Shown: positions 1 to 9,048 of the stretch, piece by piece
Numbering within the stretch: the first letter of the stretch is position 1
Layout: each line of letters begins with the position of its first letter
Assembly (NCBI RefSeq): GCF_000372425.1
Contig: NZ_AQVD01000001.1
Coordinates: 124,001 to 188,000 of the forward strand
Direction: 5' to 3'
DNA: 64,000 bases
Source: Streptococcus ferus DSM 20646
GTDB lineage: Bacteria; Bacillota; Bacilli; Lactobacillales; Streptococcaceae
Notes under the pieces: generated by a model
The model's input: the letters and a program-made list of their open reading frames with translations, nothing else
Database searches by the model: none
Told to the model about the DNA's origin: nothing
Program-made: the position numbers and the translations under genes

Positions 1-92
1 GGTTTGACGCAGACGCAGACATTCGTTATTACCAGAACGGCGGCATCTTGCCAATGGTCGTCAGAAAGAAATTAAAGGGAGGCGGAGTATGA
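1..92 (+). CDS. acnA: aconitate hydratase, C-terminal end (partial)
   Basis: Only the last 29 codons are present, read in the frame that starts at base 3 and ends at the TGA at 90-92. The tail runs [19 protein letters not shown], which resembles the C-terminus of AcnA-type aconitases; the order aconitase, citrate synthase, isocitrate dehydrogenase is the usual streptococcal arrangement for making 2-oxoglutarate and glutamate. The stop overlaps the next start (ATGA at 89-92), so translation is probably coupled. The identity rests on a short tail plus context. Confidence 0.75.
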   Translation, partial: FDADADIRYYQNGGILPMVVRKKLKGGGV

Positions 93-1207
93 CAGATACG
101 AAGGGTTTAAAAGACACCATTGCTTGTGAGACAAGAATCAGTGCTATTGAAGATGATAGATTATCCTATGCAGGCTATGACATTTCAGAATTGATGGATA
201 ATAGGGCTCGCTTTGAAGAAGTTATCTATCTCTTGTGGAACCTCCATCTTCCAACTGAAATTGAATTAAACTATTTTGAAAAGGAATTGCGAAAAAATTA
301 TGCGATTAGTGATGCTGTAGAGCAATGTATCTTGATTCAGTCGCGAAAGCACCTGCACCCCATGAGTGTGCTGCGCTCAACTGTCAGCCTATTGGGGGTT
401 TACAATGTCAACGCGGAAGAGAGCTCGGTGGAAGCTACCTACGAACAGAGTATTCAGCTGATGGCTAAAATACCCACCATTATCGCCACCTTTATGCGTC
501 TAAGACAAGGACTCAGTCCAGTTGAACCGCGAGAGGATTTAGGCTTTGCAGCTAACTTTTTATATATGCTCAATGGCAAGGAGCCGACAGAATTGGAAGT
601 CTTAGCCATGAACAGGGCCTTGGTTTTACATGCAGATCATGAGCTTAACGCTTCCACATTTGCAGCCAGAGTTTGCGCTTCCACTTTGTCAGATATATAC
701 TCTTGCGTTACGGCAGCTATCGGCACCCTAAAGGGCCCTCTTCACGGAGGGGCCAATGAGCGTGTGTTTGATATGCTTCAGGATATTCGAGACCATGGTG
801 ATACAGTCACTTATCTTCAGGAAAAACTGGCATCCAATGAAAAAATCATGGGCTTTGGCCACCGTGTTTATCAGACTCAGGATCCGAGAGAGAAGTATTT
901 GCGTGAGATGGCTAGAGAGTTGACCCGAGGGACAGAGGACAACCTTTGGTATGAGCTGTCCAAAGAGGTGGAAACTTATATGAAAGAGACTAAGGGGCTT
1001 ATTCCTAATGTTGATTTTTATTCCGCGACGGTTTACCACGTTTTGGGAATAGACTCATCTATTTTCACCCTTATCTTTGCCATGAGTCGAGTCTCTGGAT
1101 GGATTGCTCATGTGCAGGAGCAGCGTAAAAATAATAAATTGATTCGTCCTCGCTCAATGTATATAGGACTGAGAGACTTAACCTATATTCCGATTGAAAG
1201 GAGATAA
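89..1207 (+). CDS. citZ: citrate synthase
   Basis: 372 aa, the usual size of a Gram-positive type II citrate synthase; condenses oxaloacetate and acetyl-CoA to citrate in the cytoplasm. The catalytic triad is visible: His219 in GPLHGGANE, His258 in [13 protein letters not shown], and Asp309 in [15 protein letters not shown]. The start overlaps the aconitase stop by 4 bp, with an AAGGGAGGCGG ribosome-binding site just upstream. It is followed after 1 bp by icd. The three genes form the oxidative half of a TCA cycle; no other TCA genes are in the window, so the likely role is 2-oxoglutarate supply for glutamate synthesis rather than respiration. Confidence 0.95.
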   Translation: MTDTKGLKDTIACETRISAIEDDRLSYAGYDISELMDNRARFEEVIYLLWNLHLPTEIELNYFEKELRKNYAISDAVEQCILIQSRKHLHPMSVLRSTVSLLGVYNVNAEESSVEATYEQSIQLMAKIPTIIATFMRLRQGLSPVEPREDLGFAANFLYMLNGKEPTELEVLAMNRALVLHADHELNASTFAARVCASTLSDIYSCVTAAIGTLKGPLHGGANERVFDMLQDIRDHGDTVTYLQEKLASNEKIMGFGHRVYQTQDPREKYLREMARELTRGTEDNLWYELSKEVETYMKETKGLIPNVDFYSATVYHVLGIDSSIFTLIFAMSRVSGWIAHVQEQRKNNKLIRPRSMYIGLRDLTYIPIERR

Positions 1208-1208
1208 G

Positions 1209-2399
1209 ATGGCTGAGCAAATTCGATTTAAATCAGGGACATTAAAGGTATCCGATAATCCCATTATTCCCTTCATAGAAGGTGACGGTGTGGGTCAGGA
1301 TATCTGGAAGAGTGCCAGAATGATTTTTGACAAGGCGGTTGAGGTCGCTTATCAGGGGAAACGGCAAATCACCTGGCAAGAAGTTCTTGCAGGTAAGAAA
1401 GCCTTTGACGAGACGGGTGATTGGCTGCCGTCTGAGACAGTAAAGACGATTAAAGAAGCCTTGGTTGCCATTAAGGGGCCGTTGGAAACCCCTGTCGGAG
1501 ATGGCATTAGATCCTTAAATGTGGCTCTTCGTCAAGACCTTGATCTTTTTGCGTGTGTTCGCCCCGTCCGCTATTTTCAAGGGGTTCCAAGTCCGTTGAA
1601 AAATCCTGAACGAACGGATATTACCATCTTTCGGGAAAATACTGAGGATATCTATGCGGGTATTGAATGGGAGAGCCAGACAGAAGCTGTTCATAAGGTG
1701 ATTGCCTTTTTAGAAGAGGAGATGAAGGTAAGTAAGATCCGTTTCCCTGAAACATCTGCAATTGGCATTAAACCCATTTCCAAAGAAGGTTCAGAACGTC
1801 TGATCCGCTCCGCTATTGATTATGCTCTTAAAAATAAACGCAGCAGGGTCAGTCTGGTTCATAAAGGGAATATTCAAAAATTTACAGAAGGCGGTTTTCG
1901 TAAATGGGGTTACGAACTCGTGCAAAGAGAATATGCGCAGGAGTTGGCGGATGGCCGGCTTGTTGTGGATGACATTATCGCAGATAATTTTCTACAGCAG
2001 ATTCTTCTCAACCCGGAGCGATTTGAAGTGGTTGCTTTAACCAATCTAAATGGAGATTACGCTAGCGATGCTTTGGCTGCGCAGGTCGGAGGGATTGGCA
2101 TCTCTCCAGGAGCCAATATCAATTACCAGACGGGACATGCCATTTTTGAAGCCACCCACGGAACGGCACCGGACATTGCCGGACAAGATTTGGCAAATCC
2201 ATGTTCTCTATTGCTGTCAGGTTGTATGCTGCTGAATTATTTGGGCTGGACAGAGGCTGCTGATTTAATTGAAGGGGCTATTGAAAAAGCGTTTGAAAAT
2301 CAGAAAGTTACCGGAGATTTCGCCAAGCTAATGCCAGGAGTTGAGGGATTGAAAACCAGTCAGTTTTCACGAGCATTACTGGCTTATATAGAAGCGTAA
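1209..2399 (+). CDS. icd: isocitrate dehydrogenase, NAD-type residues
   Basis: 396 aa. The frame opens 15 bp earlier, but GAAAGGAGATAAG sits at the right distance from the ATG at 1209, so that start is preferred. Oxidatively decarboxylates isocitrate to 2-oxoglutarate. The substrate loop GIRSLN (Ser102, equivalent to E. coli Ser113) and the [14 protein letters not shown] block are intact. The cofactor pocket reads [16 protein letters not shown]: Asp322, Ile323 and Ala329 stand where the NADP-dependent E. coli enzyme has Lys344, Tyr345 and Val351. D/I/A are the known NAD determinants, so NAD use is inferred. Last gene of the acnA-citZ-icd operon; no clear terminator before ptsH. Confidence 0.95.
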   Translation: MAEQIRFKSGTLKVSDNPIIPFIEGDGVGQDIWKSARMIFDKAVEVAYQGKRQITWQEVLAGKKAFDETGDWLPSETVKTIKEALVAIKGPLETPVGDGIRSLNVALRQDLDLFACVRPVRYFQGVPSPLKNPERTDITIFRENTEDIYAGIEWESQTEAVHKVIAFLEEEMKVSKIRFPETSAIGIKPISKEGSERLIRSAIDYALKNKRSRVSLVHKGNIQKFTEGGFRKWGYELVQREYAQELADGRLVVDDIIADNFLQQILLNPERFEVVALTNLNGDYASDALAAQVGGIGISPGANINYQTGHAIFEATHGTAPDIAGQDLANPCSLLLSGCMLLNYLGWTEAADLIEGAIEKAFENQKVTGDFAKLMPGVEGLKTSQFSRALLAYIEA

Positions 2400-2480
2400 A
2401 AATAAGATTGAAGCCAGAAACGATCGTGTATGAAAAAGATTTTGCAAGGTTTGAAAATTTCCATAAAATGACTTTTGTCC

Positions 2481-2509
2481 TTGAAAACCAAATAGCAATA
2501 TGCTATAAT
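2481..2509 (+). promoter_or_regulatory. promoter of ptsHI
   Basis: TTGAAA (2481-2486), 17-bp spacer, TATAAT (2504-2509) preceded by TGC, an extended -10. It lies 64 bp ahead of the ptsH start, which has its own AAAGGAGAA ribosome-binding site. The 173 bp between icd and ptsH hold this promoter and no gene. Confidence 0.85.
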
Positions 2510-2572
2510 CTAAAATTGTAAGGGTTATCATAGATGACCTAAAAAAACACAACTATAAAGGAGAACCATACT

Positions 2573-2836
2573 ATGGCTTCAAAAGATTTTCACATTGTTG
2601 CAGAAACAGGAATTCACGCACGCCCAGCTACTTTACTTGTTCAAACAGCTAGTAAATTTGCTTCAGACATCACTTTAGACTACAAGGGTAAAGCAGTAAA
2701 TCTTAAATCGATCATGGGTGTTATGAGCCTAGGTGTTGGTCAAGGTGCAGATGTTACCATTTCAGCAGAAGGTGCAGATGCTGATGATGCGCTTGCAGCT
2801 ATCGAAGAAACAATGACAAAAGAAGGATTGGCTTAA
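2573..2836 (+). CDS. ptsH: phosphocarrier protein HPr
   Basis: 87 aa, full length. HPr takes phosphate from Enzyme I on His15 (GIHARPAT) and passes it to sugar-specific EIIA proteins. Ser46 ([11 protein letters not shown]), the HPr kinase/phosphorylase site, is present, so P-Ser-HPr can act with CcpA in carbon catabolite repression. First gene of a ptsHI operon; ptsI follows after 2 bp. Cytoplasmic. This is directly relevant to the cre-like sites in the maltodextrin and pulA/glg regions of this window. Confidence 0.98.
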
Positions 2837-2838
2837 AT

Positions 2839-4566
2839 ATGACAGAAATGCTTAAAGGAATTGCGGCATCTGATGGTGTTGCTGTTGCAAAAGCATATCT
2901 ACTAGTCCAACCGGATTTGTCATTTGAAACTGTTTCAGTTACAGATACAAATGCAGAAGAAGCTCGTTTGGATGCAGCTCTAGAAGCTTCACAAAACGAG
3001 CTTTCTCTTATCCGTGAAAAGGCAGTAGGTACGTTAGGAGAGGAAGCAGCAGCCGTATTTGATGCTCACTTAATGGTTCTCGCTGACCCGGAAATGATTG
3101 GTCAGATTAAAGAAACGATTCGTGCCAAACAAGTAAATGCCGAATCTGGTCTCAAAGAAGTCACAGATATGTTTGTGACCCTCTTTGAAAATATGGAAGA
3201 TAACCCATATATGCAAGAGCGGGCAGCAGATATCCGCGATGTGGCTAAACGTGTTTTGGCTAACCTGCTTGGTGTTAAATTACCAAACCCAGCTGCCATT
3301 GATGAAGAGTCTATTGTAGTGGCTCATGATTTGACCCCTTCTGATACAGCTCAGTTGGACAAGAACTTTGTCAAAGCTTTTGTAACCAATATCGGAGGGC
3401 GTACCAGCCACTCTGCTATCATGGCTCGTACACTTGAAATTGCAGCCGTTTTGGGAACTAATAATATTACCGAATTAGTTAAAGACGGAGACATTTTAGC
3501 GGTCAATGGTATCACAGGAGATGTTATCATTAACCCGTCAGAGCAAGAAATTGCAGACTTTAAGGCTGCCGGTCAGGCTTATGCAAAGCAAAAAGCGGAA
3601 TGGGCTCTCTTGAAAGACGCTAAAACCGTTACAGCAGATGGAAAACATTTTGAATTGGCGGCTAATATCGGAACACCCAAAGATGTTGAAGGTGTTAACG
3701 ATAATGGTGCCGAAGCGGTTGGCCTTTATCGGACAGAATTCCTCTATATGGATTCTCAAGATTTCCCAACAGAAGATGAGCAGTATGAAGCTTACAAAGC
3801 TGTTCTTGAAGGGATGAACGGCAAACCAGTTGTGGTTCGGACAATGGATATCGGCGGTGATAAGGAACTTCCTTACTTCGACCTTCCAAAAGAAATGAAT
3901 CCTTTCCTTGGTTTCCGTGCCCTGCGTATCTCCATTTCAGAGACAGGAGATGCTATGTTCCGCACTCAGATTCGTGCGCTTCTCCGTGCGTCTGTTCATG
4001 GTCAGTTACGCATCATGTTCCCTATGGTTGCGCTTGTGCATGAATTCCGTAAGGCTAAGGCTGTCTTTGATGAAGAAAAAGCTAAGCTTAAGGCAGAAGG
4101 AATTGCCGTGGCTGACGATATTCAGGTTGGGATTATGATTGAGATCCCAGCGGCTGCCATGTTAGCAGATCAGTTTGCTAAGGAAGTTGATTTCTTCTCT
4201 ATCGGAACCAACGACCTCATTCAGTACACAATGGCCGCAGACCGCATGAACGAACAAGTCTCTTATTTGTATCAACCATACAATCCATCTATCCTACGCT
4301 TGATTAATAACGTTATCAAGGCAGCGCATGCTGAAGGTAAATGGGCAGGTATGTGTGGTGAAATGGCAGGTGATCAGCAGGCCGTTCCTCTTCTTGTTGG
4401 TCTTGGCTTGGATGAGTTCTCAATGTCAGCAACATCTGTTCTTCGAACACGCAGTCTGATGAAAACACTTGATACGGCTAAGATGCAAGAGTACGCTAAT
4501 CGTGCGATTACGGAGTGTGCAACGGCTGAAGAAGTTCTTGAATTGCAAAAAGAATATCTTGACTAA
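2839..4566 (+). CDS. ptsI: PTS Enzyme I (PEP-protein phosphotransferase)
   Basis: 575 aa, the normal length. Autophosphorylates from PEP on His191 in [12 protein letters not shown] and transfers the phosphate to HPr. The C-terminal PEP-binding TIM barrel shows the [14 protein letters not shown] block, the [15 protein letters not shown] block and the active-site Cys region GMCGEMAG. Starts 2 bp after ptsH, with its ribosome-binding site in the end of ptsH (AGAAGGA). Followed by a hairpin terminator. No anomalies. Confidence 0.98.
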   Translation: MTEMLKGIAASDGVAVAKAYLLVQPDLSFETVSVTDTNAEEARLDAALEASQNELSLIREKAVGTLGEEAAAVFDAHLMVLADPEMIGQIKETIRAKQVNAESGLKEVTDMFVTLFENMEDNPYMQERAADIRDVAKRVLANLLGVKLPNPAAIDEESIVVAHDLTPSDTAQLDKNFVKAFVTNIGGRTSHSAIMARTLEIAAVLGTNNITELVKDGDILAVNGITGDVIINPSEQEIADFKAAGQAYAKQKAEWALLKDAKTVTADGKHFELAANIGTPKDVEGVNDNGAEAVGLYRTEFLYMDSQDFPTEDEQYEAYKAVLEGMNGKPVVVRTMDIGGDKELPYFDLPKEMNPFLGFRALRISISETGDAMFRTQIRALLRASVHGQLRIMFPMVALVHEFRKAKAVFDEEKAKLKAEGIAVADDIQVGIMIEIPAAAMLADQFAKEVDFFSIGTNDLIQYTMAADRMNEQVSYLYQPYNPSILRLINNVIKAAHAEGKWAGMCGEMAGDQQAVPLLVGLGLDEFSMSATSVLRTRSLMKTLDTAKMQEYANRAITECATAEEVLELQKEYLD

Positions 4567-4582
4567 TCAGATTTAATAGAAT

Positions 4583-4610
4583 AAAAAGCAGGGCAGGAGC
4601 TCTGCTTTTC
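4583..4610 (+). terminator. terminator after ptsI
   Basis: Inverted repeat AAAAGCAG / CTGCTTTT ending in a short T run, 17 bp after the ptsI stop. Moderate strength. Confidence 0.65.
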
Positions 4611-4677
4611 TAATAACTGCTGAAACTCATAATAGTTTTAATTTTCAAATAATTCAAAAAGATTTCGTGTCAAAGTC

Positions 4678-4705
4678 TTGAAAAAATAACACAAAATGTT
4701 AGAAT
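4678..4705 (+). promoter_or_regulatory. promoter of gapN
   Basis: TTGAAA (4678-4683), 16-bp spacer, TAGAAT (4700-4705) with TGT in front (extended -10). A 13/15 match to the CodY box lies upstream at 4640-4654 but is too weak to call. Confidence 0.75.
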
Positions 4706-4735
4706 GGTACTAGTATATTAAAAAGGAGAACTAGT

Positions 4736-6175
4736 TTGGCAAAACAATATAAAAACTATGTCAATGGTGAGTGGAAGAGCTCGCAAACTGAAATCAAGAT
4801 CTATACTCCGGCTACAGGTGACTTGCTAGGTTCCGTTCCTGCAATGACTCAGGCCGAGGTTGATCAGGTCTACGCAGCAGCAAAAGAAGCTCAGCCAGCT
4901 TGGCGTGCTCTGTCTTATTTGGAACGTGCTGCTATTTTGCACCTTGTTGCAGACATCTTAGAACGTGATGCTGAGAAGATTGGGACCGTTCTGTCCAAGG
5001 AAGTGGCCAAAGGGCACAAAGCTGCTGTTAGTGAAGTGGTACGTACAGCTGAGATTATTAATTACGCAGCAGAAGAAGGGCTTCGTCTAGAGGGTGAAGT
5101 GTTGGAAGGAGGCTCTTTTGAGGCTGCCAGCAAGAAGAAAATTGCAGTCGTTCGCCGTGAGCCAGTTGGCTTGGTGCTAGCTATTTCACCATTTAACTAC
5201 CCTGTAAACTTGGCCGCTTCTAAGATTGCACCTGCTTTAATCGCTGGGAATGTTGTTGCTTTCAAACCACCGACACAAGGTTCCATCTCAGGTATTCTCT
5301 TGGCGCAAGCTTTCGCAGAAGCTCTGGAAGAAGCTGGTGCTCCAAACGGCGTGTTTAACACCATCACTGGTCGTGGATCTGTCATTGGTGACTATATCGT
5401 TGAGCACCCAGCCGTTAACTTTATCAACTTTACAGGGTCAACACCAATTGGTGAGGGCATTGGTAAATTGGCAGGTATGCGTCCAATCATGCTTGAATTA
5501 GGTGGTAAGGATTCGGCTATCGTCCTTGAAGATGCGGATCTTAAAAAGGCTGCCAAGGATATCGTTGGCGGAGCTCTCAGCTATTCAGGTCAGCGTTGTA
5601 CCGCTGTTAAGCGTGTTTTGGTGCTAGATTCCGTTGCAGATGAGCTAACTGCGCTTATTCAAGCCGAAGTTGCAGGATTGTCTGTTGGGATGCCTGAAGA
5701 CGACGCTTTCATTACTCCAGTTATTGACACAGCTTCTGCTGACTTTATCGAAGGTCTTGTGAAAGATGCGGTCGATAAGGGAGCTAAGGAAGTGAATGCC
5801 TATAAGCGTGAAAACAATTTAATCTGGCCGACTGTTCTGGCAGATGTCACAACGGATATGCGCGTGGCTTGGGAAGAACCATTTGGCCCTGTTCTGCCAA
5901 TCATCCGAGTTGCTTCTGTTGAAGAAGCCATTAAGATTTCCAATGAATCGGAATATGGTTTGCAGGCAGCTGTCTTTACCAATGATTTCCCGCTTGCCTT
6001 CAATATTGCTGAGCAGCTTGAGGTCGGTACTGTCCATATCAATAATAAGACACAGCGTGGAACAGATAACTTCCCATTCTTGGGAGCTAAAAAATCTGGT
6101 GCCGGTGTCCAAGGGGTTAAATACTCTATCGAAGCGATGACAACCGTTAAATCAGTTGTGTTTGATATTAAATAA
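4736..6175 (+). CDS. gapN: NADP-dependent non-phosphorylating glyceraldehyde-3-phosphate dehydrogenase
   Basis: 479 aa with a TTG start; AAAAGGAG is well placed for it. Oxidises glyceraldehyde-3-P straight to 3-phosphoglycerate, making NADPH and skipping one ATP. Aldehyde dehydrogenase fold: Asn154 (ISPFNY), Glu254 (LELGGKDSA) and catalytic Cys288 (SGQRCTAVKR). The near-identical S. mutans GapN is, from memory, 475 aa with catalytic Cys284; the 4-residue shift fits an insertion near AEALEEAGAP (about residues 195-203). In streptococci, which lack much of the oxidative pentose phosphate pathway, GapN is an important NADPH source. Monocistronic, with its own promoter and terminator. Confidence 0.96.
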   Translation: MAKQYKNYVNGEWKSSQTEIKIYTPATGDLLGSVPAMTQAEVDQVYAAAKEAQPAWRALSYLERAAILHLVADILERDAEKIGTVLSKEVAKGHKAAVSEVVRTAEIINYAAEEGLRLEGEVLEGGSFEAASKKKIAVVRREPVGLVLAISPFNYPVNLAASKIAPALIAGNVVAFKPPTQGSISGILLAQAFAEALEEAGAPNGVFNTITGRGSVIGDYIVEHPAVNFINFTGSTPIGEGIGKLAGMRPIMLELGGKDSAIVLEDADLKKAAKDIVGGALSYSGQRCTAVKRVLVLDSVADELTALIQAEVAGLSVGMPEDDAFITPVIDTASADFIEGLVKDAVDKGAKEVNAYKRENNLIWPTVLADVTTDMRVAWEEPFGPVLPIIRVASVEEAIKISNESEYGLQAAVFTNDFPLAFNIAEQLEVGTVHINNKTQRGTDNFPFLGAKKSGAGVQGVKYSIEAMTTVKSVVFDIK

Positions 6176-6206
6176 AAAGCTTAGGAGATTATCTCCCAAA
6201 GCCAAT

Positions 6207-6250
6207 AAGCGTAAAGGAAATTTGAAAGAGTGGACTTTACGCTTTTAACA
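6207..6250 (+). terminator. terminator after gapN
   Basis: 10-bp inverted repeat AAGCGTAAAG / CTTTACGCTT with an 18-nt loop and a following TTTT. A small GGAGAT/ATCTCC hairpin sits just upstream (6185-6196). Confidence 0.65.
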
Positions 6251-6290
6251 TAGTCTCTTGCACTAATAGAAGGAAATAAAGGGGAAAGGC

Positions 6291-7925
6291 ATGACATCTA
6301 TTCAGAGGTTTCAAAAAACAGCCATTAAGAAAGATAATTCAGAATTTTCAAGATTGAAGGTTACCCTTGAGACGGCATTTTATGGCAACAATGTCCACGA
6401 GGTGGCTTCTTTGAAAGAAGCTTATGCTTTAGCTAAGGAAGCACCCAATACTATTATTCTGGCTCAAGAGGTCGCTCATGCTGAGGCGTTGGGGCTTGAA
6501 AGTTCATCTAAGGTCTTACTTGAAAATAGCGGCGCTATTGTGGGCCGAACCGCTAAAGCCAGACGTCTGTTTGGAGAAGATGCTGCAGAGGACACAGTCC
6601 TTATTCCCCTTGTTCGCGAAGCCGTTTATCAGGCTGGGTTTTCCCCTTTTCTAAGTGCCAAAGCAGTGGTAGGCCTGGACGAAGAGTTCATGATTGAAGC
6701 GCATATCATGATGCCAAAAGAAGAGAGCAATAACCTATATTCCTGGCTTCTTAATTTTCAAATGTTAAATCAAGATTATAAAGAAAGGTTTAAACATTCT
6801 AAGAGTTATCAGGAAAATGACATTTATATTTTCTTTGATCCTCGCTGGTCTCATCCCGATTATCCTGATGGCTTAGCCTATTTTGATGCAGCACATAATG
6901 TGGCTGCCATTTTGGGAATGAGGTATTTCGGTGAAATCAAGAAAGGAACCTTGACGCTCGCCTGGGCAGCTGCGGCTAGGAGTGGCTATGCCGCGTGTCA
7001 CGGCGGACTGAAGTCCTTTAAAAAAGAAAATCCTTTTGTTGCCTCCTTTTTTGGTTTATCAGGTTCTGGGAAGTCAACTTTGACGCATGCTAAGCATGAT
7101 GGTAAGTATGATATTAAGGTCTTGCATGATGATGCTTTTATTATCTCCATGTCAACAGGCTCATCTATCGCTCTGGAACCAGCCTATTTTGATAAAACGA
7201 GCGACTATCCAGCTGGTCATCCAGAGCAGGATTATTTTGTCACAGTTCAAAATTGTGGAGTGACACTGGATGAAGAAGGTCGACGTGTCCTTGTCACAGA
7301 AGATATTCGTAACGGTAATGGACGAACCATCAAATCACGCTATGCAACACCTAATCGGGTCGATAAGATTGATGAACCCATTACTGCTATTTTTTGGATT
7401 ATGAAAGACGACTCTCTCCCTCCAATAATGAAAATCAATCATCCTCTTTTAGCAACGATTTTTGGTTGTACTCTAATGACAAAACGCTCCAATGCAGAAA
7501 ATGTTAAAGGAAATATGGGTGAGCTGGTTATTGAACCTTATGCTAATCCGTTCAGAGTTTATCCGTTGATTGAAGATTTTCATAAATTTTTTAAATTATT
7601 TGATACCGGTGTTGATTGCTACATTATCAATACAGGTAAATATATTGCTAAAGATATCAGTAAAGAGGTCACTCTAGCCTGTATTGAAAAAATTGTTGAT
7701 AACGAGGCTCGATTCGAGGAATTTCCCTTGCTTGAATCTTGCCAGTATCTCCCTTTTAAAGGCTTTCGTGTTCCTGAGGATGATCCAGATTACCGTATTT
7801 TGTTTAAGGAGCGTTTAGACTTTCGTCTGAGTTATCTTCTTGATTTCAACAACAGAAGTACGCAGGAAGAAGCTATTCCAAAAACGGTCATTAGCTATTT
7901 GAAATCTCTAGTTTCTTCTATCTGA
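6291..7925 (+). CDS. pckA: phosphoenolpyruvate carboxykinase (ATP), divergent
   Basis: 544 aa, matching the ~540 aa of ATP-type PEPCK. Interconverts oxaloacetate + ATP and PEP + CO2 + ADP. Seen: VGRTAKA (substrate Arg loop), YFGEIKKG (metal/substrate Lys), the P-loop FFGLSGSGKSTL, the acidic pair in VLHDDAFII, and the Arg region GRTIKSRYATPN. The kinase-2 region departs from the common IGDDEHGW form, so this is a divergent member. It has a good GGGGAAAGG ribosome-binding site. It sits beside citZ-icd and ptsHI; the direction in vivo (anaplerotic or gluconeogenic) cannot be read from sequence. I do not recall the gene at this locus in S. mutans. Confidence 0.88.
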   Translation: MTSIQRFQKTAIKKDNSEFSRLKVTLETAFYGNNVHEVASLKEAYALAKEAPNTIILAQEVAHAEALGLESSSKVLLENSGAIVGRTAKARRLFGEDAAEDTVLIPLVREAVYQAGFSPFLSAKAVVGLDEEFMIEAHIMMPKEESNNLYSWLLNFQMLNQDYKERFKHSKSYQENDIYIFFDPRWSHPDYPDGLAYFDAAHNVAAILGMRYFGEIKKGTLTLAWAAAARSGYAACHGGLKSFKKENPFVASFFGLSGSGKSTLTHAKHDGKYDIKVLHDDAFIISMSTGSSIALEPAYFDKTSDYPAGHPEQDYFVTVQNCGVTLDEEGRRVLVTEDIRNGNGRTIKSRYATPNRVDKIDEPITAIFWIMKDDSLPPIMKINHPLLATIFGCTLMTKRSNAENVKGNMGELVIEPYANPFRVYPLIEDFHKFFKLFDTGVDCYIINTGKYIAKDISKEVTLACIEKIVDNEARFEEFPLLESCQYLPFKGFRVPEDDPDYRILFKERLDFRLSYLLDFNNRSTQEEAIPKTVISYLKSLVSSI

Positions 7926-7936
7926 ATTGAACAGCA

Positions 7937-7963
7937 AAAAGACAGGCCTTGGCCTGTCTTTAA
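7937..7963. terminator. bidirectional terminator, pckA / helicase
   Basis: AAAGACAGGCC / GGCCTGTCTTT inverted repeat between two convergent genes, with A and T runs on both sides. It overlaps the stop codon of the minus-strand helicase gene. Confidence 0.85.
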
Positions 7964-9048
7964 TGTGATAAGAGACGCAGTTCTTGATTTTTCAGGACAG
8001 CTTCCTGAACGGGAACCAGTTTTTTGAGTTTTTTAAGTTCCTCCTTATGGGTGACCAAGGTCAAGACCTGACCGCTTTTGCCCATTCTTCCGGTCCGCCC
8101 TGCGCGGTGAATGTAGGTATCTTTATCTCTGGGAACATCAAAGTTAATGACAAGGTCTAAGTTTTCGATGTCAATACCTCTGCCGACCAAGTCAGTCGCC
8201 AGCAAAAGAGAAATCTCATGCTTTTTAAATTTCTCAAGAATCGCTTTACGAAATTTGCTGTTCACATCACTTGCTAGTGAAACAGCAGAGGTGCCATGAA
8301 ATTGGAGCCGTTCCTCAGCCGCTCCCAAATCAGACAAGCTGTTAAAGAAAACCAAGGCTCTGACATCAGGGATATTGGACAGCTTCCTTAGTATGTCTAG
8401 GCGGTCGCGCTTATCCAAAGCAAGATAGTAATGCTGAACAGTCTCCTTAGCTTGCTGTGATAGATCTAGAGTAATGGTATCTGGCGCCAGTGTTTCAGGG
8501 GCAACGGTTTTGGTTGCGCTCATATAAATCATCTGGTGGTCTTTTGGAACACGATTAATAATATGGGTAACAAACTGATATTGAGAGTCACTGAGCAGGT
8601 CGTCGAATTCGTCCAAAATAATGGTGTTGACAGCCATCATCTTGATCTTTTTGAGCTTAATCAACTCAAAAACCCGTCCCGGTGTTCCAATGAGGATTTC
8701 AGGTCCTTTTTTGAGCCGCTCAATTTGGCGTTTCTGGCTGGAGCCAGATAAGAAGAGCTGGGCTGTTAAGCCTAAGGGCTCAGCCCAAGTTTTGGTCACT
8801 TCAAAGATTTGACCGGCCAGTTCGGTATTCGGGGCTAGAATGAGAAGCTGCTGAGCTTTTTTAGGGCTTAGGTTTAAAAGGCTGGGCCAGAGATAGGCCA
8901 AGGTTTTACCGCTACCCGTAGGACTGATTCCTAGGAGATTGCTTTTGCTTTGAATTAGTTCAAAGGCCTGCTCCTGGATAGGAGTCAGCTCTTCAAACTG
9001 GTATTGCTTCAGCATGTCCTGCCAAACTTGTGGGAGTTTTGTTTTCAT
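7960..9048 (-). CDS. DEAD-box-family RNA helicase (DEFD motif II)
   Basis: 362 aa, essentially only the two RecA-like domains, without the long tails of larger bacterial DEAD-box proteins. Motifs in order: Q motif (TPIQEQAF), I (SPTGSGKT), Ib (TPGRVFEL), II (ILDEFD, residues 146-149), III (MSATK), V (ATDLVGRGIDI) and VI (HRAGRTGR). Motif II is DEFD rather than DEAD, and motif Ia is PNTELA rather than PTRELA. Likely unwinds RNA in ribosome assembly or decay; the target is unknown. It starts inside the end of the upstream oxidoreductase gene (4-bp overlap), so the two are co-transcribed. Confidence 0.9.
   Translation of the reverse strand: MKTKLPQVWQDMLKQYQFEELTPIQEQAFELIQSKSNLLGISPTGSGKTLAYLWPSLLNLSPKKAQQLLILAPNTELAGQIFEVTKTWAEPLGLTAQLFLSGSSQKRQIERLKKGPEILIGTPGRVFELIKLKKIKMMAVNTIILDEFDDLLSDSQYQFVTHIINRVPKDHQMIYMSATKTVAPETLAPDTITLDLSQQAKETVQHYYLALDKRDRLDILRKLSNIPDVRALVFFNSLSDLGAAEERLQFHGTSAVSLASDVNSKFRKAILEKFKKHEISLLLATDLVGRGIDIENLDLVINFDVPRDKDTYIHRAGRTGRMGKSGQVLTLVTHKEELKKLKKLVPVQEAVLKNQELRLLSH

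Noticed and set aside
728..1039. Minus-strand open frame of 103 codons within citZ, and similar long antisense frames elsewhere (for example 13991-14443, 44166-44675, 51735-52148)
   Set aside because: They lie wholly inside well-supported genes, have no ribosome-binding site or recognisable domain, and look like codon-use shadows.
4640..4654. CodY box before gapN
   Set aside because: Only 13/15 and in AT-rich sequence, where such matches arise by chance.
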